Source: Acholeplasmataceae bacterium (GTDB taxonomy: Bacteria > Bacillota_I > Bacilli_A > Acholeplasmatales > Acholeplasmataceae). From it: 64,000 nt of DNA. Positions 26,260 through 34,455 of the stretch are shown here, in pieces. A model generated the notes under the pieces. That model made no database searches and had not been told where the DNA came from. It saw only the letters and a list, made by a program, of their open reading frames with translations. The stretch's first letter is position 1. Each line of letters opens with the position of its first letter. The stretch lies in contig RECG01000013.1 of NCBI GenBank assembly GCA_007692425.1, positions 36,913 to 100,912 of the forward strand. Direction: 5' to 3'. A program made the position numbers and the translations under genes.

Positions 26260-27354
26260 TCAATCGCGACGAATGACGGTTTTGTTGCCTGGCAGGGTAA
26301 TCATCAACGCGGGGTCGAGGTCACTTCTGCCAATCGTGAAATCGGAGGTCAGGATCTGGGCCCCGCTGGCCAATGCGTCATCGAAACGTTGTTGATTGAA
26401 AACCAGTCCTGAATCAATGCGGGTGCGAACGATGAAACCTTCGTCGACAAGATTGCCGATGGCTTCGATATCAACGCTGTTATGAACGACAAAGGCAGCG
26501 TGATCGTCGCTGGTGCCGCTGGCATGGACACCGGGAAACATCGCTTGGCTCATCAGGCTGGGGTCCAGGTCCACATAGGGTTGGGTGGGTCGCCCGGGAT
26601 GCAAGACGATGATGACCTTGCCCAACAGCGAATGGACGGACGGCCAGCCGTCGTTCTGGATGGTCTCACGCAAGGAAGTCACGTTGCCATCAAAAAGATC
26701 TGAAGGGCGGAACAGGTGTTGCCCCAAGACATCTTCAAGCAAGAGATCCAGGGCAAGCAGTTCGTCCGTACCGATGTTCTCCAACAAGGGGTCCAGGACC
26801 ATCCAGTCATATTTGATCTCGAATAGAATGATGATTGGAATATGGTCAGGATGATGTTCAGAGAATAGTCTTAGTTCCTGCAAGGCCGGTTCCAAAACAG
26901 GGGCGATGCCACTGTTGTCAACCAGGGGCACATGCGTGATTTCAAACTGGCCGTTGCGCAGACGCACATCCCATTCCATGCTGCGGATGCCGTTTTCAAA
27001 CTGGGCGGTCAACGTCTGGTAGCCATATCGTAGTGAACGGGCTTCATCAAAATTCTCGCCCAATCCGACAAAGAGTCTCCCTAGGGCGGGGCCCGTCTTC
27101 TTGTAACTGTTATGGGTCGCGAGCAGGCGGATATCATGGAGCGTGAGCGTCGGATCCGAGACGTCAAAGTCAATCCATGTCGACTCGTCTTCCGGCACAT
27201 GTTCCAAAGCATAATAGTCTGCAAGTCGGCGCAGATGACGGTTTTGCAGGCGGATATCGTTCATGCGGATCAGCGAGAAATAACTGAGTATGAGTAAAAA
27301 CAAGGCGACAAATCCAAAGATGACGATTAAAATGATTTTAAGTGTTTTAAGCAT
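26260..27354 (-). CDS. Membrane-anchored PLC-like phosphodiesterase (Ca2+-dependent phosphoinositide PLC-like)
   Basis: 364 residues. Residues about 8-28 form one helix ([20 protein letters not shown]), with the rest predicted outside. The catalytic domain has the PLC-like barrel signature LATHNSYKK with one active-site His, [12 protein letters not shown], and ITHVPLVDN with the second His. This fits the SaPLC1-like branch of phosphodiesterases. Substrate could be an inositol or glycerol phosphodiester lipid; this is not shown by the sequence. It lies 33 bp after the nucleotidyltransferase gene. Confidence 0.8.
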   Translation of the reverse strand: MLKTLKIILIVIFGFVALFLLILSYFSLIRMNDIRLQNRHLRRLADYYALEHVPEDESTWIDFDVSDPTLTLHDIRLLATHNSYKKTGPALGRLFVGLGENFDEARSLRYGYQTLTAQFENGIRSMEWDVRLRNGQFEITHVPLVDNSGIAPVLEPALQELRLFSEHHPDHIPIIILFEIKYDWMVLDPLLENIGTDELLALDLLLEDVLGQHLFRPSDLFDGNVTSLRETIQNDGWPSVHSLLGKVIIVLHPGRPTQPYVDLDPSLMSQAMFPGVHASGTSDDHAAFVVHNSVDIEAIGNLVDEGFIVRTRIDSGLVFNQQRFDDALASGAQILTSDFTIGRSDLDPALMITLPGNKTVIRRD

Positions 27355-27387
27355 GTCGGGTCTCCGTTTCGATGGGATGGGATGATA

Positions 27388-28170
27388 CTAGAGCGATGCG
27401 GTGTGAAGATTGTCGATCAAGCGGTCGCATTCAAACACCATATAGGTGTTGAGCGGGTAGATGTCTTTTAAAAAGTCTAACATGTGGCGGGCTGATACGT
27501 GCAGCTTCTGCATCCCTGCCAACATCGTGGGCAGCTTGGCGGCAAAATCAGGATAACGACGTTCCAGGCGGCGTTCCAGACTGAAGATGTCAACATCCAC
27601 CTTTTCCGCCTCGTCAATGAGATGCAGGATACTGATGATCTGGTTGAGGGCATGAACTTCGACCATGCGTGTGCCTGAAAGTTTTTCCCCGCGATGGTAT
27701 CTCAGCAGGCCGACATAAATGTTGGTCAGTGCTTCATTGGCGGCAAATTCAATGTTATCGCCTTTGAGTTGGGGGATATCGCCCTTTTGTTCGATGAGTT
27801 GTGGATTTTCATAATGATGGGCCTGGTAGATGATCCGGCCTTTGGCATGTGTGGTCTGATCGATTTCCGATCTACCGAAGACCGCAAACTCACCGTAAAT
27901 CTGATCAGCAAACAAGATTATATGCCCATCCTTGGTGTTTTTAAAGGTGTAGACAAGCGGATGAACCTCGGACAGCCATGACAGATCGGTGAGATAGCTT
28001 TCCTTATGATCGTCTTCGACAACCACAAAGAAATCGAGATCTGAGTAACGGTCGATGCGGTCCGTTTCGTCACCAACCGAACCAAGTCCGATCAGGGCGA
28101 GCACTTCTTCCCGGAGGGACAAGTGATAACCCAGATCGTCCAATCGTTTGAGCAATCGTTGTTCCTTCAT
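27388..28170 (-). CDS. Nucleotidyltransferase-fold protein (aminoglycoside-type)
   Basis: 260 residues. The start at 28170 (MKEQRLLKR) has AGGAGG 8 bases upstream. The nucleotidyltransferase core reads GLGSVGDETDRIDRYSDLDFFVV, giving the GS and DxD catalytic elements, followed by an alpha-helical C-terminal half. Members include antibiotic adenylyltransferases and proteins of unknown role. It is first in the five-gene operon ending with the CAT-like gene and is divergent from the CDGSH gene. Confidence 0.75.
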   Translation of the reverse strand: MKEQRLLKRLDDLGYHLSLREEVLALIGLGSVGDETDRIDRYSDLDFFVVVEDDHKESYLTDLSWLSEVHPLVYTFKNTKDGHIILFADQIYGEFAVFGRSEIDQTTHAKGRIIYQAHHYENPQLIEQKGDIPQLKGDNIEFAANEALTNIYVGLLRYHRGEKLSGTRMVEVHALNQIISILHLIDEAEKVDVDIFSLERRLERRYPDFAAKLPTMLAGMQKLHVSARHMLDFLKDIYPLNTYMVFECDRLIDNLHTASL

Positions 28171-28219
28171 ATGACACACCTCCTGTCTTTATTATATCAA
28201 ACTTGCGCACCGGACATCT

Positions 28220-28248
28220 TGTCAATTGTCCTTTCCGGTGTTATCATG
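28220..28248 (+). promoter_or_regulatory. Promoter of the CDGSH gene
   Basis: TTGTCA and TATCAT with a 17-bp spacer, ending 21 bases before the start codon. Confidence 0.7.
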
Positions 28249-28269
28249 TAAACAAGAGAGGTGATGCGT

Positions 28270-28509
28270 ATGAAACCAATGATTGCCAAGAAAGGCTCAT
28301 TTCCGGTTGAGTTGAAAGCAGGTGAACGTTATGTGTTCTGTAACTGCGGACAAAGCCGAAACCAACCTTTTTGTGACCGGCAAAGCCACAAGGGCTCCGG
28401 TATTACACCGATGGCATTCACAGTTGAGAAGGACGGCCAGTATTGGCTTTGCGGATGCAAGCATTCAGGTCAAAAGCCATTTTGTGATGGGACACACAAA
28501 AGTTTGTGA
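28270..28509 (+). CDS. Small CDGSH iron-sulfur domain protein (tandem)
   Basis: 79 residues with two CDGSH-type zinc-finger-like 2Fe-2S motifs: CNCGQSRNQPFCDRQSH and CGCKHSGQKPFCDGTH. Each has the three-Cys one-His ligand set; in the first the central Gly is Arg. The start at 28270 is chosen because AGAGGTG lies just upstream. Bacterial members are small soluble redox proteins of uncertain role. It is monocistronic with its own promoter and terminator. Confidence 0.9.
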   Translation: MKPMIAKKGSFPVELKAGERYVFCNCGQSRNQPFCDRQSHKGSGITPMAFTVEKDGQYWLCGCKHSGQKPFCDGTHKSL

Positions 28510-28534
28510 AAAGAGGCGGTTATCCTGAAATGGT

Positions 28535-28577
28535 AAGATGTTAGTAGACACATAAAAAAGTCTATTAACATCTTTTT
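28535..28577 (+). terminator. Terminator of the CDGSH gene
   Basis: Stem AAGATGTTAGTAGAC / GTCTATTAACATCTT (one G-U pair), A-rich loop, then a T run. The remaining bases to 28690 hold only tiny open frames. Confidence 0.85.
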
Positions 28578-28690
28578 CATGTTTAAATGTCATTGAAGGG
28601 AGGATGTAAATGATGGGGAGACAGGGCTGATAAGCCTTGTCAATGGCTTCATCCCATGTCCAAGACAAATCCTTGAAGGCCTGATTGTGA

Positions 28691-28718
28691 AAAAGAACGG
28701 CGGATGATACCGCCGTTC
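28691..28718 (-). terminator. Terminator of the methyltransferase gene
   Basis: Stem GAACGGCGG / CCGCCGTTC followed by five U on the minus strand; the stop codon overlaps the stem. Confidence 0.85.
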
Positions 28719-29358
28719 ACATCTTCTTCATGACCACATGACGATAATGGTTGGTGTCAATCAATACCAGACCCGTGCGATCCGCAATCACCTGCATGGT
28801 CCTGGGTGTGAAAAAGGAGACATGGCTTGGATCCCTGATGTAAAACCAGTCATTGAAGGTATCCTGGTCATCGGGATGAAAGAGGGTCATGATGCTCAGG
28901 ATGCCACCGGGTTTGAGCAAGGATGCCAATGTCTCAAACGCCATCATCGGTTGTTGGATATGCTCGACCACCTCGGTCGAGGTGATGAGATCGTAAGTCC
29001 TGGTCAGATAATCCGTATCGGGGGCGTAAAAATAGTCGTAAAGGGTAACCTCGAATCCCTCCTTTGTCAACAATTGGGACAAGACGGGATTGGGGCCGCT
29101 GCCAAAGTCAAGTGCCGTCCCTGTTTTGACATGAGGCAGGACGGCCGCTTCAAGGAAGTTGGTCAGATAATTGAGATACCCTTCGCTTTCAGGACTGTTG
29201 TTGTGTTGTTCATAAATCTGATATTCTTCTTCAAGACTGATGTAATTGGCTTCATCCTTGGTGATTAACCGGCAATGCGGACATGCATGAAAAAGCATCT
29301 CGAAGCGCGGATGACGGAAGGCTGTCGTCGGTTGTTGGCAGACCTTGCATGGTTGCAT
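28717..29358 (-). CDS. Class I SAM-dependent methyltransferase with N-terminal zinc ribbon
   Basis: 213 residues. Two Cys pairs at the N terminus (CKVC and CPHC) form a probable zinc ribbon. The Rossmann methyltransferase motif is ALDFGSGPNPVLSQLL, followed by STEVVEHI and LLKPGGIL. This class (Methyltransf_23 type) acts on small molecules, glycans or RNA; the substrate is unknown. It lies 12 bp after the DUF554 gene and is probably cotranscribed with it. AAGGAG precedes the ATG. Confidence 0.85.
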   Translation of the reverse strand: MQPCKVCQQPTTAFRHPRFEMLFHACPHCRLITKDEANYISLEEEYQIYEQHNNSPESEGYLNYLTNFLEAAVLPHVKTGTALDFGSGPNPVLSQLLTKEGFEVTLYDYFYAPDTDYLTRTYDLITSTEVVEHIQQPMMAFETLASLLKPGGILSIMTLFHPDDQDTFNDWFYIRDPSHVSFFTPRTMQVIADRTGLVLIDTNHYRHVVMKKM

Positions 29359-29370
29359 GACATGATCTCC

Positions 29371-30084
29371 TTAACGATTGAACAAAGCCAGAATCAAGTA
29401 ATAGATGACTGGGATCAACAAGGCCGGAAGCATATTCGCGACCTTGATTTTTTTCAGTTCCATGAAGTTAATGCCGATGGCCATGAGAATGATGTTACCG
29501 ACCATCGAGAGGCTGGCCAGGATGTCTGGTGTCAGAAAAGGTGCGACGGCTCTGGCAAGCAAGGTGATGCTCCCTTGATAGATCAACACGGAAACGGCTG
29601 ATAAGGCGACACCGACGCCCAGGAAGGACGCCAGGACCAAAGCGGTGACAAAGTCAAGCGCGCTTTTGATGATCAACGTGGTCGAGTCACCGGTGATGCC
29701 ATCTTGGAGCGAACCGACAATGGCCATGGCACCGACACAGAAAATCAAGGTGCCGGCAATGAAGCCTTTGGCCAAAGGCGGCAGGTTGTATTTACGCTCG
29801 ATGCCATAGGCGCCGTCACTCAGTCTGCGGTCGATATCAATCCATTCACCGATGATGATGCCCACCACCAGGGCGATGATGATCAAGAGATCACCCTGGG
29901 TGCGGATGCCGCCATCTTCGATGACGAGGAAATCGGTCAAAAACCAACCGAGCGAAATGGCGAACAAGCCAAGACCGAGAACAAACATGATGCCTTTTTG
30001 GATTTTGTCGGAAAGTCCTCGCTTGAAGAGGACGCCTAGCAAGGTCGCCAGTACGATGGCAGCGGCATTGATGAGGGTGCCCAT
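29371..30084 (-). CDS. DUF554 family membrane protein
   Basis: 237 residues with about seven hydrophobic segments. The start MGTLINAAAIVLATLLGVLF and GTLIFCVGAMAIVGSLQDG are typical of DUF554 (YqgA/YdfK). These are putative transport proteins without known substrate. AGGAG precedes the ATG. It is the first gene of a two-gene unit with the methyltransferase. Confidence 0.88.
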   Translation of the reverse strand: MGTLINAAAIVLATLLGVLFKRGLSDKIQKGIMFVLGLGLFAISLGWFLTDFLVIEDGGIRTQGDLLIIIALVVGIIIGEWIDIDRRLSDGAYGIERKYNLPPLAKGFIAGTLIFCVGAMAIVGSLQDGITGDSTTLIIKSALDFVTALVLASFLGVGVALSAVSVLIYQGSITLLARAVAPFLTPDILASLSMVGNIILMAIGINFMELKKIKVANMLPALLIPVIYYLILALFNR

Positions 30085-30165
30085 GGATGCGTCTCCTTGT
30101 GGTTTCTGCTTTCATTATATGTCAAAAACAACCATTCTGGTTGGTTTTCGATCAGATTGATCAAG

Positions 30166-30193
30166 AAAAGAGCCGGTCTTGGTAGACCGGCTC
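30166..30193 (-). terminator. Terminator of the XRE regulator gene
   Basis: A 10-bp stem (GAGCCGGTCT / AGACCGGCTC) with a TGGT loop followed by a U-rich stretch on the minus strand. Confidence 0.85.
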
Positions 30194-30200
30194 ACCTGTT

Positions 30201-31124
30201 TTATGCCTTGGTGTCGCTTTCCTTGTCTTCGGTTGATGCTGTGTCAGTTTCTGCTTCAGTGTCCTCTTCATCATCATGTTTGAAGCTTTGCTTCATGTTT
30301 TTCTTCATGTCCTTGAATTGGTTCTTGAATGCGGTCATGTCCTGTTTGAAATGTGCTTTGAACTGGTTTTTAAAGACATTGGAAAACCCTTGTCTTGAGA
30401 ATGGCAACAACATCATGACTTTGGAAAAGTCACCATCCTTGCTTTCATTTTCAATGATTTTCTCAATGGTTTCCGAACTCATGAACGGTGCCAACGCGAC
30501 CATTTTGCCCGGACCGCGTTTTTGATAGACGGCATAGCCGAGTTCATTGACGGCTTCCCTGTCAAGGAATGGTGCCAGTGCGATCACCCATTCAAATTTG
30601 ATGTCTTCGTCTTTCGATGCTTCCTGATTGGCAAGTTTCGATAACACGTGTTTGCTGACGAAGGGCGCGAGTGCAACCAGGCTGATCTTGTCGTTATCCT
30701 GATATGCTTTCTGGACCCATTCATCCAACTTGTCTTGCTGCAGGAACGGCGCTAGCATCAAGAGCCAGTCATCATCCAAATCATCCAGGTTTTCAAAAAT
30801 ATCGTCGACCATTTTCGGACGTAACAGCGGCAGGATGGATTCCCAGATTTTCTTGTCGTGCTTCTTGGCATCAATCTTTTCTTCTTTAAGAATGTCTTCC
30901 ACGATGCCTGCTTCCTTACCATTGCCGAGCAAGTCGTCAATCGAAATCTCAAAAATCTTGGAAAGATCACCTAATTTGGCGATGTCGGGCATCGTGTCGC
31001 CCCTTTCCCAATTGCTGACGGCCTGATAACTGATGCCAAGCAAGTCGGCCAGCTCGACTTGCGTCATGTCTTTTGCTTTGCGTAAAGCGGCTATTTTTTT
31101 GCCGATACCGCGCATGTCAAACAT
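30201..31124 (-). CDS. XRE-family regulator with repeated 'ALAPF' helical repeats and charged tail
   Basis: 307 residues. Residues about 6-60 are a helix-turn-helix of the XRE class (TQVELADLLGISYQAVSNWERG). After it come six copies of a motif reading LPL, LAPF, ALAPF, ALAPF, ALAPF and LLPF at residues 98, 124, 151, 182, 210 and 239, spaced 26-31 residues, each in a predicted helical pair. The last 60 residues are lysine- and then acid-rich. The repeats suggest an alpha-solenoid for protein contact. I do not recognise the repeat part. The start at 31124 follows GAAAGGGTG. Targets are unknown. Confidence 0.8.
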   Translation of the reverse strand: MFDMRGIGKKIAALRKAKDMTQVELADLLGISYQAVSNWERGDTMPDIAKLGDLSKIFEISIDDLLGNGKEAGIVEDILKEEKIDAKKHDKKIWESILPLLRPKMVDDIFENLDDLDDDWLLMLAPFLQQDKLDEWVQKAYQDNDKISLVALAPFVSKHVLSKLANQEASKDEDIKFEWVIALAPFLDREAVNELGYAVYQKRGPGKMVALAPFMSSETIEKIIENESKDGDFSKVMMLLPFSRQGFSNVFKNQFKAHFKQDMTAFKNQFKDMKKNMKQSFKHDDEEDTEAETDTASTEDKESDTKA

Positions 31125-31191
31125 GTGTATCACCCTTTCTGTTTGATGCCTTCATTATATGACGGCGTCAGAGAAAAGACTATCAAGTGTT

Positions 31192-31247
31192 GCTTGAGTT
31201 GCTTGTTTTTGACTCAAGCGATGGTTGAATCACCTCATTGATCGCTT
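31192..31247 (-). other. Two mutually exclusive hairpins between AKR gene and XRE gene
   Basis: GCTTGAGT (31192-31199) can pair with ACTCAAGC (31212-31219), and AAGCGAT (31216-31222) can pair with ATCGCTT (31241-31247, overlapping the AKR stop). They share bases 31216-31219, so only one can form. No U run follows either. Confidence 0.4.
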
Positions 31248-32179
31248 TACCAAGGGAGCGGATCGTGTTTAAGTTCTTGTTCATAAAGTGTGATGAAAGC
31301 TTGTTTGAGATCATCGGGCAACGGCGTGCCGGCAGCGCGGATATGTTCGTCGAGTTGTTTGACGGACTTGATGCCGGGAATGACGGCGGTGATTTCGGGA
31401 TGACTCAGGATGAACGCCATCGCATAAGGTGTCAGGTTGTCATGTCCCGTGATATGCTTGAGTTGCCGGACAAGCTTGCCGCGTCTTTGTAGTGTCTGGT
31501 CATCCCATCGGCTGCGAATGCCTTGAAAGATGGTGTCCTCATCATATTTGCCGGTCAGCCAGCCTGAGTCAAGCGGGACTTTGACGACCAGGCTGATGTG
31601 TTGGGATGCGGCAGCCTTGAAGTGCTTGGCTGGTGCCTGGAAAAAGAGATTGAACAGCACTTCGATGACATCGACTTGGAGATGTGTCAAGACCATGTCC
31701 ATTTCTTCGGCGGAATCGATGCTGACACCATAGGCGCGAATCAGCCCCTCATCCTTCAGTTGTTCGAACATCTGAAAATGCGTGGTTTGTCCGGATAGCA
31801 CATCAAATCCAGGGTTGTGCATCACCACGCTGTCGACATAATCTGTCTGAAGGCGGCTCAAACTATCCAGCACCGATTCACGGATCGAGGCTGGATGAAA
31901 GTCGGAGGAACCATCGGCCTTATGTCCAAATTTGGTATTGATGACGACCTTTTCGCGTTGATCTTTGATGGCCATGCCGAGAATAGTCTCGCTTAAGCCG
32001 TTGGCATAGCCTGGTGCGGTGTCAAAGAAATTGATGCCGCGTTGGATTGCCGTTTTGACCAAGGCCACCCCTTCATCAACGGACATATGACCCCAGAACT
32101 CGGTGTTGCCGAGTTGCCAGGCGCCAAAGCCAAGACGGTTGACGGGTGTGTCTGTTTTTGCATATTGCACAACATTCAT
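31247..32179 (-). CDS. Aldo/keto reductase
   Basis: 310 residues. The catalytic tetrad is visible: Asp in FFDTAPGYANG together with Tyr, Lys in INTKFG and His in VVMHNPG. The C-terminal NADPH site reads IPGIKSVKQLDEHI. It reduces aldehydes or ketones; the physiological substrate is unknown. AGAGGT precedes the ATG. Confidence 0.93.
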   Translation of the reverse strand: MNVVQYAKTDTPVNRLGFGAWQLGNTEFWGHMSVDEGVALVKTAIQRGINFFDTAPGYANGLSETILGMAIKDQREKVVINTKFGHKADGSSDFHPASIRESVLDSLSRLQTDYVDSVVMHNPGFDVLSGQTTHFQMFEQLKDEGLIRAYGVSIDSAEEMDMVLTHLQVDVIEVLFNLFFQAPAKHFKAAASQHISLVVKVPLDSGWLTGKYDEDTIFQGIRSRWDDQTLQRRGKLVRQLKHITGHDNLTPYAMAFILSHPEITAVIPGIKSVKQLDEHIRAAGTPLPDDLKQAFITLYEQELKHDPLPW

Positions 32180-32275
32180 AAGAACACCTCTTCGGTTATA
32201 TTTCTAATTTCATTTTAGCATATTATTGACTGTCTTCCCTATTTAATCAGATCGATTTTCATGTTAAAATATTGA

Positions 32276-32326
32276 CGAGGAGCCCGCTAGGGAAGCAGCC
32301 AGCCGATTGGTGACTGCTTGTTTGAC
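32276..32326 (+). other. Structured leader of the esterase gene
   Basis: A GAGGAG sequence lies about 45 bases before the start codon with no start codon at normal distance. Between them AAGCAG and CTGCTT can form a stem with inner CCA/TGG pairing. No Shine-Dalgarno sits directly before the ATG at 32327. The stem would shorten the distance to about 16 bases. Confidence 0.35.
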
Positions 32327-33127
32327 ATGATGAACCCACGACTGATTAAAGAAACATTATGGATTGACACGACCCGGGATATGCGGACCGTACGCATTTT
32401 GTTGCCGCCTGGTTATGAAACCAGCCAAAAAACATACCCTGTCTTATACATGCACGACGGTCAAAACCTATTTGAGGACCACACCGCTTATGATGGCCAA
32501 TCATGGGGCATCGTCGAGACCCTCATCGATCTTCAAGACAGGGGTCTTGTCGAAGAACTGATCGTGGTCGGCATCGACAATGCCCCCAACCGTGTCTTCG
32601 AGTACACGCCTTGGGTGTCAGATACGATCAAAGAACGTCATGGCGAGACGGTGGGTGGGCACGGTGATCGTTATGCGCAATGGGTGGTGGAAACGCTCAT
32701 CCCCGCCATTGAAACCCGTTACCGTGTCCGCAAAGACCCTGCCGCGCGGATGATTGCAGGCAGTTCGCTTGGTGCGTATATTTCAGTTTACATTGCCGTC
32801 AAGCATCCAGAGCTTTTTGGTGTGGTCGGCGTCTTTTCGTTGGCATCCTGGTTTAATGAAAAAGACTGGCTTGACCATATCAGACAATGTGGTGTCTCAC
32901 CCGGTCAACGTTACTTCATCTCGATCGGCGACCAGGAGTCCAGTGATGATGACGTCCCGGATTTCAATCAGATTTATATCAATAACAGCCGCACGTTCAA
33001 AACCCTTTTGACTGAACAGGGCGTCCTTGACATCTGTTATCTCGAGACCCATGATATCCATCATGAGTCGGCCTGGCGGAAAGTGTTTGCAGATTTTATG
33101 ATCTGGGTCAATAAAAAGTCCGTTTGA
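32327..33127 (+). CDS. Putative esterase (esterase D/enterochelin-esterase-like)
   Basis: 266 residues, alpha/beta hydrolase. YPVLYMHDGQNLFEDH at the start and nucleophile Ser in AGSSLGAYISVYIA identify the esterase D-like family; HDIHHESAW supplies the His. It is cytoplasmic. A start at ATG 32327 or 32330 is most likely; the TTG at 32318 is possible. The next gene, convergent, encodes another member of the same fold. Confidence 0.85.
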   Translation: MMNPRLIKETLWIDTTRDMRTVRILLPPGYETSQKTYPVLYMHDGQNLFEDHTAYDGQSWGIVETLIDLQDRGLVEELIVVGIDNAPNRVFEYTPWVSDTIKERHGETVGGHGDRYAQWVVETLIPAIETRYRVRKDPAARMIAGSSLGAYISVYIAVKHPELFGVVGVFSLASWFNEKDWLDHIRQCGVSPGQRYFISIGDQESSDDDVPDFNQIYINNSRTFKTLLTEQGVLDICYLETHDIHHESAWRKVFADFMIWVNKKSV

Positions 33128-33136
33128 CAACGGACT
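33111..33136. terminator. Bidirectional terminator between two convergent esterase genes
   Basis: Stem AGTCCGTT / AACGGACT, with the upstream gene's TGA in the loop. On the minus strand it is followed by five U. Confidence 0.8.
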
Positions 33137-33886
33137 CTATGTTTGATGCAACCAATCGATGACGCGTTCAATGTAGGCATCCCAAAACGCCCACGTATGC
33201 TCGCCGGGCCCTTCTTCACAAACATGTTTAATCTGATGTTCAAGCAAGAAGTCGCGAAATTTGCGATGATCGTCGTAGAGAAAATCCTCCGTGCCACACG
33301 CCAGATACAAGTCAGGCATGTGTTGCCGCTTCGCCTTGAGGATGCCGGCCAGATGAAACAGGTCGTTGGGCGAATCCGTGATGGGCTGGTCGGCGAAGAT
33401 GCTGTGAAAAAGCGCGCCACGTCCATCGGCTTCGAAACGTGCTTGGATTTTGACGGCATCAAGCGCACCCGACAATGAGGCCGCCTTGGCATAACGGTCA
33501 GGATAAGTCAAAGCGAGCTTGAACGCGCCATAACCACCCATCGACAACCCTGCCACGAATTGGTGCTGAGGCAAGGGATCAAGCTGAAAGATATCTTTGA
33601 TGATGGCCGGCAGTTCTTCTGCTAAAAACGTGAAATAGGCCGGTCCATGGACCATGTCGGCATAATAGCTATTGGCCACGTCCGGCATGACAACCGCGAG
33701 GTTCTTTTGCTCGGCATAGCGTTCGATTGATGTCAGGCGCACCCAGTTCGTATGGTTGCCTGAATAGCCGTGAAACAAATACAGCAGTCTGATGCCGTCT
33801 GCCGGACGTTGTCTGGGCAGGATGACATTGACTTCAATGTCGCGTTCCAGGATATCGGAACGGCAATGGCATTGCATGAAAGCCAT
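33137..33886 (-). CDS. Esterase family protein (tributyrin esterase/EstA-like)
   Basis: 249 residues of the esterase D family: LLYLFHGYSGNHTNWV, nucleophile Ser in GLSMGGYGAFKLAL and the His in GPGEHTWAFWD. The family includes S-formylglutathione hydrolases and short-chain esterases such as lactococcal EstA; the latter fits better. AGGAGG precedes the ATG. Confidence 0.9.
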   Translation of the reverse strand: MAFMQCHCRSDILERDIEVNVILPRQRPADGIRLLYLFHGYSGNHTNWVRLTSIERYAEQKNLAVVMPDVANSYYADMVHGPAYFTFLAEELPAIIKDIFQLDPLPQHQFVAGLSMGGYGAFKLALTYPDRYAKAASLSGALDAVKIQARFEADGRGALFHSIFADQPITDSPNDLFHLAGILKAKRQHMPDLYLACGTEDFLYDDHRKFRDFLLEHQIKHVCEEGPGEHTWAFWDAYIERVIDWLHQT

Positions 33887-33933
33887 GGGAATCCTCCTTG
33901 GATCTGATGATGGTGACCAGACAGGCTATCAAG

Positions 33934-33965
33934 ATGCCGGTCGACCCGAAGGGGTTGACCGGCAT
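33934..33965 (-). terminator. Hairpin after the GyrI-like gene
   Basis: Long stem ATGCCGGTC.ACCC / GGGT.GACCGGCAT. The U run on the minus strand is weak. Confidence 0.55.
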
Positions 33966-33987
33966 GTGCATGTTATCAGTTTGATGT

Positions 33988-34446
33988 CTACCGTTTTTCT
34001 TTGACCGGAATCCAGATTTCACTGACATAGTCAGGACTGGTGGTATCACCTTCGGTGTAGACTTCGATTTCATAGGTACCGAGCGGTTCAAAGCGCTCAT
34101 TGGGGAAAAATTGCCGATAGATGGCCTTCCAAAGATTTTGGATGGCGTCAGGCATGGCACCGATGGCCGTGAAAACCAGCCAGGTCGAGGCAGGAATGGT
34201 GAGGCGTTCGAATCCGTCAGGTGTCGCTTTGCCTGGTTGTAGCGGACCGCCGATGGCATAGAAAAAATCAGTGCTGCCTGGTATCATCTGGCAAAGGCCG
34301 AGCATGCCTTTGACATGCTGGTCCAGGCCGGTGCTGAAGTAATGTTCCCAGAAAGCGGGAATAGCGGTTGCACTGGTGTCGGGATTGAAACGTTTTTTGA
34401 TGGCGACGACCGTAAAGGTGTCTTTCGTTTCAATGCGATGGTTCAT
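33988..34446 (-). CDS. GyrI-like/effector-binding domain protein
   Basis: 152 residues with no DNA-binding part. It fits the GyrI-like small-molecule-binding fold (AraC effector-binding type): TFTVVAIKKRF at the start, WLVFTAIGAMPDAIQNLW, and EIEVYTEGDTTSPDYVSEIWIPV at the end. Stand-alone members bind or hydrolyse hydrophobic compounds. It lies 9 bp after the NYN-LOTUS gene and is cotranscribed with it. Confidence 0.82.
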   Translation of the reverse strand: MNHRIETKDTFTVVAIKKRFNPDTSATAIPAFWEHYFSTGLDQHVKGMLGLCQMIPGSTDFFYAIGGPLQPGKATPDGFERLTIPASTWLVFTAIGAMPDAIQNLWKAIYRQFFPNERFEPLGTYEIEVYTEGDTTSPDYVSEIWIPVKEKR

Positions 34447-34455
34447 GTGCTCACC

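Noticed and set aside
28465..28668. 67-codon minus-strand frame between the CDGSH and methyltransferase genes
   Set aside because: Starts with TTG directly against the only purine stretch, overlaps the CDGSH gene and its terminator, and has no recognised features.
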